Shown: positions 9,829 through 18,800, counted from the stretch's first letter. The stretch is DNA of 64,000 nucleotides from CAZSRX01 sp964609675 [NCBI: uncultured Bacteroidota bacterium] (GCA_964609675.1 CAZSRX010000003.1:61547-125546), one strand, 5' to 3'. The notes: generated by a model from the sequence alone, not told the origin. Numbers and translations: made by a program.

Positions 9829-10698
9829 ATGCGGCTATTATTTATCATCGTCTCCGTGGTAACCGTCCTCATGGCGCTGATTATGCTGTTTTTTAAGTCT
9901 ACACGCAAGACCTACCCGGGCTTTACGCGGTGGACATGGGGCGCGTGCGTGATGGCCGCCGGCTTTATTTTTCTGATCCTTCGGGGCGTTATTAATGACT
10001 ATATCTCCATCCTGATCGTCAATACATCCTTTCCCCTTGCGGTAGTATGGTACCTGGACGGTATGCGCGAATTTCTGGGACTAAAACGTATGGCGGTTAC
10101 CATGTACATCTTTCCCCTCATCTCATTGATCGGATGTTCGGTTTTTTATTTTGTCTCGGATAATACCGCCTGGAGGAATTTCATCATGTCCGCTGCCGTC
10201 GCCGTGCCGAACGGGGTTATGGCCTACCTGATATTCCGGCATTCACCAAGACGGGAGTCGGCGTTTTACCCGATTATCGGCGCGGTGATATTCATCAACG
10301 GCCTGCTGATACTCATTCGTTCCGTGTGGGTTCTCACCCTGCCGGAATTTAATGTGATGTCGGAATCGCCGGTGCAAATCGGGTATTTCATCGCGCTGAT
10401 TTTACTGCAAATTGCGGGTACGATATCTTTCATCCTGCTGAACAGTGAACGGCTGGAGCGGGAGCTCGAACAGGCCGATGCCAGGCTGAAACAGACCGTG
10501 GAGGATCTCCAGAAAGCGCTGTTCGAGGTGAAAACGCTCGGCGGGCTGCTGCCGATCTGCGCCAACTGCAAGAAAATCCGAGACGACAGCGGCTACTGGC
10601 ATCAGCTGGAAGCGTATATCTCCACGCACTCGCACGCGGAATTCAGTCACGGCACCTGCCCCGAATGCGCGCGGAAACTGTATCCGGAGCTATTTTAG
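9829..10698 (+). CDS. Multi-pass membrane protein with Cys/His-rich C-terminal module (tandem copy 2)
   Basis: This paralogue of the preceding gene is also 289 residues long. The start is the ATG at 9829 (MRLLFIIV, matching MRLLFIIV of copy 1); an upstream in-frame ATG at 9628 lies inside copy 1 in another frame and is not credible. About seven membrane helices and a coiled-coil-like linker (SERLERELEQADARLKQTVEDL) precede the same Cys/His tail. The membrane halves have diverged substantially, but the last 171 bases of the two genes differ at only 14 positions, with one amino acid change (E to A). The pair is a tandem duplication and is probably co-transcribed. Confidence 0.75.
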   Translation: MRLLFIIVSVVTVLMALIMLFFKSTRKTYPGFTRWTWGACVMAAGFIFLILRGVINDYISILIVNTSFPLAVVWYLDGMREFLGLKRMAVTMYIFPLISLIGCSVFYFVSDNTAWRNFIMSAAVAVPNGVMAYLIFRHSPRRESAFYPIIGAVIFINGLLILIRSVWVLTLPEFNVMSESPVQIGYFIALILLQIAGTISFILLNSERLERELEQADARLKQTVEDLQKALFEVKTLGGLLPICANCKKIRDDSGYWHQLEAYISTHSHAEFSHGTCPECARKLYPELF

Positions 10699-10746
10699 AA
10701 ATTCCATGGTGAGAATAATATTGATATTTCAACCATTATTCTTTAA

Positions 10747-10752
10747 TATAAT
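10747..10752 (+). promoter_or_regulatory. Candidate -10 box before the DGR target gene
   Basis: A perfect TATAAT lies 40 bases before the FISUMP gene start, in a strongly AT-rich stretch. No well-spaced -35 box is clear: TTGATA at 10721 is 20 bases away. The position would let transcription of the whole retroelement begin here. Confidence 0.35.
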
Positions 10753-10791
10753 AGAATATACAAATAGAAAAAATATATCCACGGGTGTCTT

Positions 10792-11616
10792 ATGTGTAAA
10801 AACATTCTTTTTTTACTTTGTTTTGTATTTTTCCCTTTCATTCTTTTCTCCCAATCCATTTCCAACGTCCAGCACAGGCAGGACGGCGAACGGATCATTA
10901 TCACGTATGATATGGACAGCGAAATGCCGCTGGATATAACCGTATATCTATCAACGGACGGCGGGAAGAGTTTTAGCAATAGTCCGTTGCGCTCCATTTC
11001 CGGCGATGTTGGCCGTGAAGTTCGGCCGGGTAACGGAAAACAAATTACATGGAATGTATTCAGTGAGATGGATATGCTTTACGGCGATGTGGCGTTTCGC
11101 ATTAAAGGATATTCTAAATTTGGGATATTCACCGACTCACGAGACGGGAAAAAATACAAGACCGTAAAAATAGGCAATCAGACTTGGATGGCGGAAAATC
11201 TTAATTATTACACTTCAAGCGGGTCATGGTGTTATGGTGACAACTCTTCCAATTGCGACCAATACGGAAGGTTATATAACTGGGAGACTGCAAAGCGTGT
11301 GGCTCCGTACGGATGGCATTTGCCAAGCAAGTCGGAATGGGAATCGCTTTTGCGCAATTGCGGCGGCGAAGGGGCGAACGCTTATAACCAAATGATTCCT
11401 GGCGGCTCTTCGGGATTTACAGCGTTGTTTGGCGGTTACCGTTACGATAATGGTAGTTTCGGCAGCATTGGAAATTACGCCGGCTTCTGGTCGTCTTCTG
11501 AGAACAGTGAAGATAACGCCTGGAAGTGCATCGTGAACAGCTACTTCAAGAAAGCCTACTTGTACAACTACAGCGAGAATATCGGCTATAGTGTGCGTTG
11601 CGTCAAGGACAATTGA
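10792..11616 (+). CDS. Secreted FISUMP-domain protein, DGR variable target
   Basis: A 274-residue exported protein. Residues 1-20 form a signal peptide (hydrophobic, ending LFSQS). Residues 21-105 look like an Ig-type domain (VQHRQDGERIIITYDM, VYLSTDGGKSF). The rest, from about residue 108, is a FISUMP domain (Fibrobacter succinogenes major paralogous domain: FTDSRDGKKYKTVKIGNQTW, MAENLNYY, YGRLYNWETA, GWHLPSKSEWESLL), a fold related to the C-type-lectin-like domains typical of DGR targets. Residues 211-270 are encoded by the variable repeat, so the final 60 residues form a hypervariable face. The unmutated framework (GGYR, FWSSSE, AWKC, GYSVRC) is conserved FISUMP sequence. The probable job is binding of changing ligands outside the cell; the ligand is unknown. 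Confidence 0.88.
   Translation: MCKNILFLLCFVFFPFILFSQSISNVQHRQDGERIIITYDMDSEMPLDITVYLSTDGGKSFSNSPLRSISGDVGREVRPGNGKQITWNVFSEMDMLYGDVAFRIKGYSKFGIFTDSRDGKKYKTVKIGNQTWMAENLNYYTSSGSWCYGDNSSNCDQYGRLYNWETAKRVAPYGWHLPSKSEWESLLRNCGGEGANAYNQMIPGGSSGFTALFGGYRYDNGSFGSIGNYAGFWSSSENSEDNAWKCIVNSYFKKAYLYNYSENIGYSVRCVKDN
11422..11602 (+). repeat. DGR variable repeat (VR)
   Basis: These 181 bases align without any gap to the template repeat at 12195-12375. There are 21 mismatches, and every one is at a position where the template has A: 12 are A to G and 9 are A to T, none A to C. Twenty are nonsynonymous and alter 17 residues; one (11526) is silent. The last 20 bases (11583-11602) are identical in both copies and are the expected place for the initiation-of-mutagenic-homing sequence. 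Immediately outside the repeat the two copies lose similarity. Confidence 0.96.
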
Positions 11617-11638
11617 CTATTTGTCTATTTGACTATTT
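11615..11638 (+). repeat. Three tandem 8-bp repeats downstream of VR
   Basis: GACTATTT, GTCTATTT and GACTATTT follow one another directly, beginning within the stop region of the target gene and ending 5 bases before a strong hairpin. They could mark slippage or serve as part of the retrohoming target; no function is shown. Confidence 0.6.
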
Positions 11639-11643
11639 GGGGG

Positions 11644-11664
11644 TTTGGGGGCGGAGCCCCCAAA
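11644..11664 (+). promoter_or_regulatory. GC-rich hairpin after VR (retrohoming hairpin or terminator)
   Basis: TTTGGGGGC, loop GGA, GCCCCCAAA forms a perfect 9-bp stem starting 42 bases after the VR. In characterised DGRs a hairpin or cruciform just downstream of VR promotes target recognition, and this one is in the right place. A run of seven T starts 6 bases after the stem, so it could also attenuate transcription between the target gene and avd. The two roles are not exclusive. Confidence 0.65.
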
Positions 11665-11689
11665 ACAAATTTTTTTAAAAAACGGGTAT

Positions 11690-12028
11690 ATGCAATACGA
11701 TCACTTACCGATTTATAAAGCAAGTTACGATTTGCTAATAACTATTTTTGAATTTACAAAACACTTTAATAAGGAATACAAATACACGATCGGTGAAAAG
11801 CTTAAAAACGAAACATTGGATATGATAGTCAAAATATACAGAGCTAACAGCGTTGAGAAAAAAGATGTGATTATACAAAATGCCCGCGAACATTTGGAAG
11901 TTATACGGCTTTTATTGCGTTTAGCAAAAGACCTTCGTCAAATTACTCTGAACAAATTTGTTGATATCAACGAAAAAATAGAAATAGTTTCTAAACAATT
12001 AACCGGTTGGCAAAAGAAATATAAATAA
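11690..12028 (+). CDS. avd: Avd-like DGR accessory protein (four-helix bundle)
   Basis: A 112-residue basic helical protein that reads as a typical Avd: it starts MQYDHLPIYKASYDLL, continues FEFTKHFNKEYKYTIGEKLKNETLDMIVKIYRANS, and ends VSKQLTGWQKKYK. In studied DGRs Avd assembles as a pentamer, binds the reverse transcriptase and template RNA, and is required for mutagenic retrohoming. I place the start at the ATG at 11690; a TTG at 11645 would fall inside the GC hairpin. It sits between VR and TR in the classical order target-avd-TR-RT. The 5' arm of the inverted repeat that brackets TR overlaps its stop codon. Confidence 0.92.
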   Translation: MQYDHLPIYKASYDLLITIFEFTKHFNKEYKYTIGEKLKNETLDMIVKIYRANSVEKKDVIIQNAREHLEVIRLLLRLAKDLRQITLNKFVDINEKIEIVSKQLTGWQKKYK

Positions 12029-12413
12029 ACCGGATATTTTCATGTATCGGCCTGAGTCCCGTTCGGCCACGGTCTTCGGGAGAGTGCCATTTTAGTCCAA
12101 TAACCCTCTTGTCCTGATAAATCGGGACGAGGAATGAAAGCTGAATATGCCGCAATTCGACGTATTCACAAGTACAGCGGTTATTTTGTAAAATGCGTTG
12201 TTTGGCGGTTACCGTAACAATAATGGTAATTTCAACAACATTGGAAATTACGCCAACTTCTGGTCGTCTTCTGAGAACAATAAAGATAACGCCTGGAAAT
12301 GCAACGTGAACAGCAACAACAAGAAAGCCAACTTGAACAACAACAACAAGAATAACGGCTATAGTGTGCGTTGCGCAAGAACTAAGAATGAAATATCCGG
12401 TTTTATTTTTTTT
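12027..12413 (+). ncRNA. Putative DGR template RNA region
   Basis: The 396-base interval between avd and the reverse transcriptase carries no credible gene and holds the TR. It is bracketed by a perfect 13-bp inverted repeat: AAACCGGATATTT at 12027-12039 and its complement at 12391-12403. Pairing extends by about 7 bp if single-base bulges are allowed at each end of the core. A U-rich stretch (12406-12413) follows the 3' arm. Between the 5' arm and TR there is a further hairpin (12105-12132, CCTC-GTCC against GGAC-GAGG with a TT bulge). Known DGR template RNAs need structured spacer sequence beside the TR. That this segment acts as a discrete RNA is inference. Confidence 0.6.
12195..12375 (+). 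repeat. DGR template repeat (TR)
   Basis: This is the 181-base donor copy. It is adenine-rich (about 66 A) and dominated by AAC/AAT codons in the frame matching the target gene. Read in that frame it would encode 22 asparagines at the positions that vary, which is the hallmark of an adenine-mutagenised template. It lies 166 bases after avd and 49 bases before the reverse transcriptase start. The open frame across it has no start signal of its own and is not a gene. Confidence 0.96.
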
Positions 12414-12424
12414 ATAGTTTCGCC

Positions 12425-13690
12425 ATGATTAACGCCCAATTAAATCAAATAAGTCTTTTTGACGTTCCCGGAAGATTAAAACCGGAACTTAACTTTTGTT
12501 TTGATAAAAAGCAGATTTTGTATGATCTGTTTCAGGCATACTATGACGCCCGTAAAAATAAACGGAACACCATTAACGCAATTGCTTTTGAAGTCAATTA
12601 TGAATCAAATTTGTTTTCGCTTTACGATGAAATCATTAACCGCCGGTATGCCATAAAGCCCAGTATTTGTTTCATATCGTTCAAACCGGTTCAAAGGGAA
12701 ATATTTGCCGCCGATTTCCGCGATCGTATTATTCATCATCTGGTTTTTAACTACATCAATCCGATATTTGATCCGTTATTTATTTATGACAGTTATAGCT
12801 GTCGAAAAGGGAAAGGAACCCTGACCGGCATAAGACGTCTGGAATATTTTATACGATCATGCTCGGATAATTATAAAAAAGATTGTTATATTCTTAAAAT
12901 GGATATTAAAGGTTATTTTATGTCCATGAACCGTACATTGCTATTCAATAAAATTCAAACGGCATTACAAAATTATTACGGCAAATATACGAACCTGCAT
13001 TTTTTACATGAATTTGTTTTATATTTACTACGCAAAATCATATTCAACGATCCAACCCGAAATTGCGTCATGAAAGGTCAATCATCGGATTGGGAAGGGT
13101 TGCCGCCGACTAAAAGCCTTTTTCATGCCGCGCCTGATTGCGGTTTTCCCATTGGTAACCTGACGTCGCAATTATTCAGTAATATTTATCTGAATGAATT
13201 TGATCAATATATTAAACACAAACTGAAAATAAAATATTACGGTCGTTATGTGGATGATTTTGTTTTGATTCATCAAGACAAAGAATATTTAAAGTCCCTC
13301 ATTCCATTTCTTTCCAACTATTTACTTTCCACTTTCAAACTAACGCTTCATCCGAAAAAGATATATCTTCAGCATTATTCCAATGGAGTTGAATTTCTCG
13401 GCGCCGTTATAAAGCCATACCGTACTTACATAAAAAACCGCACAAAAGGGAATTTAATAAAATGTATAAACACAACGAATCGGAGGGTTATCTCTGTTAT
13501 AAAATCGAGTGTCTCCGATAATGTAATAAAGTCATTTCTTTCAAGCATTAATTCATATCTTGGATTGATGATTCATTATAATTCTTTCAGGCTGCGAAAG
13601 CAAATACTGACAAAAAAACTTTCCGTTTATTTGTGGAATTACTTTTACATTTCAAATAAATATAGTAAATTAGTTAGAAGGAAAATTTAA
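12425..13690 (+). CDS. DGR reverse transcriptase
   Basis: A 421-residue reverse transcriptase of the retroelement. Visible motifs are FAADFRDRIIHHLV (RT1 region), ILKMDIKGYF with catalytic D160, GFPIGNLTSQLFSNIYLNEFD (residues about 241-261) and YYGRYVDDFVLIH with the catalytic Y275-V-D-D278, then the thumb-side GVEFLGAVIKPY. The IGxxxSQ form of motif 4 is characteristic of DGR enzymes, where most other reverse transcriptases have QGxxxSP. There is no maturase or endonuclease domain, so it is not a group II intron. Enzymes of this class copy TR RNA with errors opposite adenines. The gene is markedly more AT-rich than its surroundings, and the caspase-like gene follows 39 bases later on the same strand. 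Confidence 0.95.
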   Translation: MINAQLNQISLFDVPGRLKPELNFCFDKKQILYDLFQAYYDARKNKRNTINAIAFEVNYESNLFSLYDEIINRRYAIKPSICFISFKPVQREIFAADFRDRIIHHLVFNYINPIFDPLFIYDSYSCRKGKGTLTGIRRLEYFIRSCSDNYKKDCYILKMDIKGYFMSMNRTLLFNKIQTALQNYYGKYTNLHFLHEFVLYLLRKIIFNDPTRNCVMKGQSSDWEGLPPTKSLFHAAPDCGFPIGNLTSQLFSNIYLNEFDQYIKHKLKIKYYGRYVDDFVLIHQDKEYLKSLIPFLSNYLLSTFKLTLHPKKIYLQHYSNGVEFLGAVIKPYRTYIKNRTKGNLIKCINTTNRRVISVIKSSVSDNVIKSFLSSINSYLGLMIHYNSFRLRKQILTKKLSVYLWNYFYISNKYSKLVRRKI

Positions 13691-13729
13691 GGTAAAACAA
13701 TTATTTTAATTTATTTTTAGGAGATAACC

Positions 13730-15208
13730 ATGAAAGAATTAATGTTTTTTATTATGTTGTGTTTTATTTTTGCGAATAACGTTTATTCTCAAAGCGAAAC
13801 CTATTCCGACAGCAAATCATCCTCTTATGCTATGGTCAGCGGACGTGTTCCGATCGGTAAAATTCCGGTTGACCTTTATGTAAAAAAATACGTTGAAGAA
13901 AAAATTATTGTATGGCAGCAAAAAGGAGAATTTGAAAAATCTTTGGATTATCAGAAACGAGTGAATGAAACAACCAGAAACCAGAAGATTCAAAAATTCA
14001 CTGATGAAGCTATTACCGCCATGAAAAAAGAATATATCAATTCCATAAACTGGCGAAGCCTTGAATTAAGTACTTATGACGCGGATAACGAAACGTATCT
14101 GATTACCTCCGATGAATTCGGCAATTTCGCTCTGCCTGTGCCCATCGCCGCCGCGCAATCGTTAAAACAAAATTGGACTGCCGTTAAATATCAGAATCAG
14201 GATTTTTATATCAGCAATAATAAACTGGTTCTTGCTAAATTATCCGTCGTCAATCCGGCTACCGGAATTAGATATACTTATGACAGCAAAATGCCAACCA
14301 CTTATGCCGCGAGCAACGTGCAATACAATTTTGGAGAAATCAATATAAGCGTTAAGAATGAGAATGCCTCAAGCGGCACAAAAATAGTCGAAACTAAAAC
14401 CGTGGTCGGTAAAGCGGATGTGGATGTGAATATTCCGGTAAGTAACGCGGTTAAATCGAATACCTATGCGATTATCATAGGAAACGAAGATTACAGCAGT
14501 TTTCAGACCGGGTTGAATACGGAGGTTAATGTGGACTTCGCTGTAAATGACGCTACGGTTTTCAAAGAATATGTAGTAAAAACTCTGGGCGTGCCGGACA
14601 AGCAGGTGAAATTTCTAAAAAACGCCACCGCCGGCCAAATGAATCAGGCTTTATCCTGGATCAGTAATCTCGCAAAAATCGAAAACGGCAATGCGGAATT
14701 GATATTCTATTATTCAGGTCACGGCCTGCCGGATGAAAACACACGTGAGCCGTATCTGATTCCTGTGGATGTGAGCGGAAAAGATCTCCAATATGCGATC
14801 AGTTTGAACCACGTATATTCCAAACTCAACGAATATCCCGCAAAGAAAGTTACTGTGTTTTTGGATGCCTGTTTCAGCGGCGGAGCAAGAAATAAAGGAT
14901 TATTGGCTGTCAAAGGCATCAAATTAGTTCCAAAGGAAGAAAAATTAACAGGAAATATGATAGTCTTTGCATCCAGTTCCGGTGAGGAATCATCGGCGGT
15001 GTATCGTGAAAAACAGCACGGCTATTTTACCTATTTCCTTCTGAAAAAAATTCAGGAAACAAACGGCGCCGTTTCATTCAAGAATTTATCCGATTATTTG
15101 ATCCAAAGCGTACAGAAAGAGACCGGCCTTTCGGGAAAAATCCAGACGCCGAATGTCAGCGTCAGTCCGGCGATACAATATGGTTGGGAAAGCTGGAAAC
15201 TGAAGTGA
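13730..15208 (+). CDS. Secreted caspase-like (peptidase C14) protein
   Basis: A 492-residue protein with a signal peptide (residues 1-20, cut probably after VYSQ) and an AGGAG ribosome-binding site. Residues 21-240 are an unassigned region. The C-terminal part from about residue 244 (TYAIIIGNEDYSSFQTG) is a caspase/metacaspase-like protease domain with the catalytic dyad His331 (FYYSGHGLPD) and Cys381 (FLDACFSGGAR), so it should be active. Caspase-like enzymes usually cut after basic or acidic residues; the specificity here cannot be read. The gene follows the DGR reverse transcriptase by 39 bases and is likely on the same transcript. Composition is AT-rich like the DGR, suggesting the block moved together. 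Confidence 0.85.
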   Translation: MKELMFFIMLCFIFANNVYSQSETYSDSKSSSYAMVSGRVPIGKIPVDLYVKKYVEEKIIVWQQKGEFEKSLDYQKRVNETTRNQKIQKFTDEAITAMKKEYINSINWRSLELSTYDADNETYLITSDEFGNFALPVPIAAAQSLKQNWTAVKYQNQDFYISNNKLVLAKLSVVNPATGIRYTYDSKMPTTYAASNVQYNFGEINISVKNENASSGTKIVETKTVVGKADVDVNIPVSNAVKSNTYAIIIGNEDYSSFQTGLNTEVNVDFAVNDATVFKEYVVKTLGVPDKQVKFLKNATAGQMNQALSWISNLAKIENGNAELIFYYSGHGLPDENTREPYLIPVDVSGKDLQYAISLNHVYSKLNEYPAKKVTVFLDACFSGGARNKGLLAVKGIKLVPKEEKLTGNMIVFASSSGEESSAVYREKQHGYFTYFLLKKIQETNGAVSFKNLSDYLIQSVQKETGLSGKIQTPNVSVSPAIQYGWESWKLK

Positions 15209-15290
15209 TTGTAATGGACGCGACCATTTAATAGGCGCGGTAAGAAAAAGGCCTAAATAAATAATTTAATTAAATTTTAAGAGGTGCGTT

Positions 15291-15821
15291 ATGACTTGTC
15301 CTATCAGAGTTTTCGCGCATGTAGCCAATGTGGTCCTTCTTGGGTTCCTATTTATTTTTTCGATCGCCGTTTTCAATACGCTGCCAGACCGGATACCGAT
15401 GCATTACGATGTGCATGGCGCGCCCGACCGCTGGTCGGGTACCACGATGATAAGCTGGCTGCTGGTGCCGGGCATTGCTGCCGGACTCACATTGCTGTTC
15501 TATTTGGTAGCCCTTTGGATTCCGGCGCTCCGGAAACGTCCGGAAATGGTTAATATGCCGGCGGCAAGCAAGAAAAAATTTCTGGCGCTCAGCGAGGAAC
15601 GGCGCGGGAAGATATTGAAGGGATTGGCTTCGTATATATATTGGTTTCCCGTAATGGTCAACCTGACCATGATCATTATACGGTACGCCGAATATATTTA
15701 TATTACCGGCAAAACAGAAAGCTTTAGCGGGCTATGGGCCATCGCCATTCCGGTCGTAGGCATACCTTTATTAATTATATTTATGTTCAGAAGTATGCGG
15801 CAAATGATCGATGAGACATAG
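15291..15821 (+). CDS. DUF1648-domain membrane protein
   Basis: A 176-residue membrane protein with four likely transmembrane helices (about residues 10-30, 52-75, 108-128 and 147-168). The sequence between the first two, LPDRIPMHYDVHGAPDRW, is the DUF1648 signature, also found at the N-terminus of SdpI-type immunity/signal proteins. The SdpI C-terminal half is missing, which is common for stand-alone DUF1648 proteins. An AGAGG ribosome-binding site precedes the ATG. It lies between the two caspase-like genes on the same strand. A protective or regulatory role for them is only a thought suggested by position. Confidence 0.75.
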   Translation: MTCPIRVFAHVANVVLLGFLFIFSIAVFNTLPDRIPMHYDVHGAPDRWSGTTMISWLLVPGIAAGLTLLFYLVALWIPALRKRPEMVNMPAASKKKFLALSEERRGKILKGLASYIYWFPVMVNLTMIIIRYAEYIYITGKTESFSGLWAIAIPVVGIPLLIIFMFRSMRQMIDET

Positions 15822-15887
15822 AATTCGATGGCCGTTAATTGCTGAGAAAGATTTAATGCTTATAACCCGGAGGAAGCGATAATAGAA

Positions 15888-18800
15888 ATGAAAGCCGCTT
15901 GGATGTCTTTTCATGCATTATTCATCGCCGCTTTCGGCTATTCCTGTTTTTTATACGCCCAGGATGCCGAACTGGTTGTGGCTTCCGGGCACGCGTTGTC
16001 CGTCAATGCGGTTGCGCTCTCGCCGGATGAAACCACGCTGGCATCGGGCAGCGACGATAGGACCATAAAATTGTGGGATATGAAGACGGGATTTGAGATC
16101 CGCACGCTGTGTAAAGACATGTACGTTATCCATACGCTGGCCTTTTCCCCGGACGGCTCCATGCTGGCTTCGGGCGGTGATGATATCCGATTGTGGAACG
16201 CAAAAAGCGGCAACACACTGCGGCAAATTAATATAACACCTTTTTGCCATTCGCTGGCGTTTTCCCCTGACGGATCGATGCTGGCCGCGGCTTGCGGCGA
16301 TTACGCCATTTCGATTTGGAATCCTGCGTCCGGGGCGATTATACGGACACTGAGAAGCCATACAGGATTTATTAACCAGATTGCCTTCAGTCCCGACGGG
16401 ACCCTGCTGGCCTCCGCGAGCGACGATAAAACCGTGATCATATGGGACGTCCGGCATGGAGCGGTTATTAAAATCCTGAAGGAGCATTCATCAACTGTAA
16501 ATGCCGTTGCGTTTAGCGCCGATGGCGCATGGCTGGCTTCAGGAAGTATGGATCAGACAGTTCGGATTTGGGAAACACATTCAGGCAAATGTAAAAAAAC
16601 ATTTAAAAATCACACCTATGGCGCTTCCACCGTGACCTTTATTCCGGACTCGGACCTTCTGTTAGTCGGATCGGGACGCCGCCTGATGCTCGGGGAAAAA
16701 ACAAAAATATATTGCTGGGACATTAAAAAAGAAAAACTGCTGTATTCATGGGATGCGCATGTCAATATGATTACCGCCTTACGGTTAAACCAAAACAGTT
16801 CCATTCTGATCAGTTCAGGTCGGGATGCCGCTATCCGTTTTTGGGACCGTGTCGCTGGAAAATTGATTTGGTCGTTTACCTCTTACAGCCGGTCGGTTTA
16901 TTCTTCGGATGTTAGTGTGGATGATGTATTGGCGATGACCAGTGATAAACGGGTTTTATTATGGGATATGAAAACCGGAGTTCATATCAAGCGGACAGAA
17001 GAATGTGATCAATGGCTGCGATCGGTACGTTTCCAGCCGTCGGGTCGCCGTATCGGCGGTAATGCGGGTAAGAAAATATATGTCTGGAATACAGGCGAAG
17101 ACAATCCTTTTCGGATACTTGAGCCTGCGGAAACTATGACGGACGCATTTCGTTCATTTGCCTTTCATCCGTTGGGCGCCAAGCTGGCGGCAGGCTCAAC
17201 CACGGGTAAGATATGCGTATGGGATATTGCCGCAAACTCGCAGATTATCCGTTTTGACGCGTCCAGTTCTCCCATAACCTCCCTTTGCTATACCGGTGGC
17301 GGCGAAATGCTTCTCGCGGCTTCTTTTAAGAACATTACTTTTCATGATACCCTGACCGGAAAATGGAAACGGTTTTCCCATGATGCGCCCCATGCCGGAG
17401 AAGTAAATAGTATGGTCATCAGTCACGACGGTAAAATGATTGTTTCAGCCGGTGACGACGGACACGTCAAACTGTGGGACATTTTTTCCTACCATGACTT
17501 GTGGTATTATGAAAGCCCTGTGCATAAACCGGAATTATCAAAATTACTTTTACAATTAAGCGGCAGTAACGGCCCGGTCAACACGGTGTCCGTCAGCGGA
17601 AGCGCTAAATATATCGCTTCCGCCGGCAAGGATCCGCTCATTCGGTTATGGGACGCTCAAAACGGTTCATTATTGAGAACATTTAAGGGACATAATGACA
17701 GAGTGACATCGCTTTCGTTTGCGGCGAATGATCGCCTCGTTGTTTCATCCGGTTGGGACGGCAGAGTCATTCTATGGGATAGAGACAGCGGCCAAAGAGT
17801 TCTTGATATATTTGATTTTGGCGACGGCGAATACTTGCTTAAAACCCCTGATCATTATTATACAGCCAGCCGAGGCGCTTTGAAACGCGTGGGTGTACGC
17901 GTAAGCGATAAAATATTTCCGTTTGAACAGTTTGATTTGCGCCTGAACCGTCCGGATATTATTGCGGATCGTATCGGGCTGGCCCCTAAAGAGCTGGTAG
18001 CTTCGTATCACGCCGCGTATCGGCGCCGGCTGCGCAAGATGCGCTTTTCCGAAGACATGCTGAGCGGCGACATTCACCTGCCGGAAATATCGGTTACCAC
18101 AACCGGCCTGCCGGTTTCCACCGATCAGTCGGCCTTAACCGTTCATGTGAAAGCCGGCGACTCGAAATATCTCCTCGACCGTCTGAATCTGTTTATCAAT
18201 GATGTTCCCATTTACGGCAGCGATGGAATCAGTCTGAGAAACAACAAATCATCATTCTACGAACAGGATATCGCGCTGGAACTGTCCACCGGCTACAATA
18301 AAGTCCAGGTTTCGGTATTGAATGAAAAAGGCGTGGAATCGCTGAGGGAAATGTTTATCATAAATTATGACGGACCTCCGGTCCAACCGGATTTATACAT
18401 CCTGGCCATCGGCATATCGGATTATGCGGATGATGAGATGGACCTCCGATACGCCGCCAAAGACGCGTGCGATCTTGCGGGTCTTTTCCAAAAAAACGCC
18501 GTTAGGTATTATCATACGATACACATTTTAAAACTGCTGGACCGTGACGCCGTTAAGGCAAACATTCTGAAAGCGAAGTCTTTTTTTACACCTTCAAAAC
18601 CGGACGATCAGGTAATCGTTTTTATAGCAGGACACGGCGTTCTGGATGACCAGATGAACTGGTATTTTGCGCCGTCGGATATTGATTTTTCCCATCCGTC
18701 CGCCAAAGGCATTTCCTATGACGAACTGGAGGGACTGCTGGACGGGATACCGGCGAGAAAGAAACTACTGCTGATGGATGCCTGTCATTCGGGCGAGGTC

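Noticed and set aside
12198-12428. Asparagine-rich open frame across the TR
   Set aside because: It is the template repeat read in the target frame, with no ribosome-binding site; its Asn richness follows from AAC/AAT template codons.
12425-13690. Group II intron or retron reverse transcriptase
   Set aside because: No maturase or endonuclease domain and no intron RNA or msr-msd structure; an avd gene and a TR/VR pair with adenine-only differences show a DGR.
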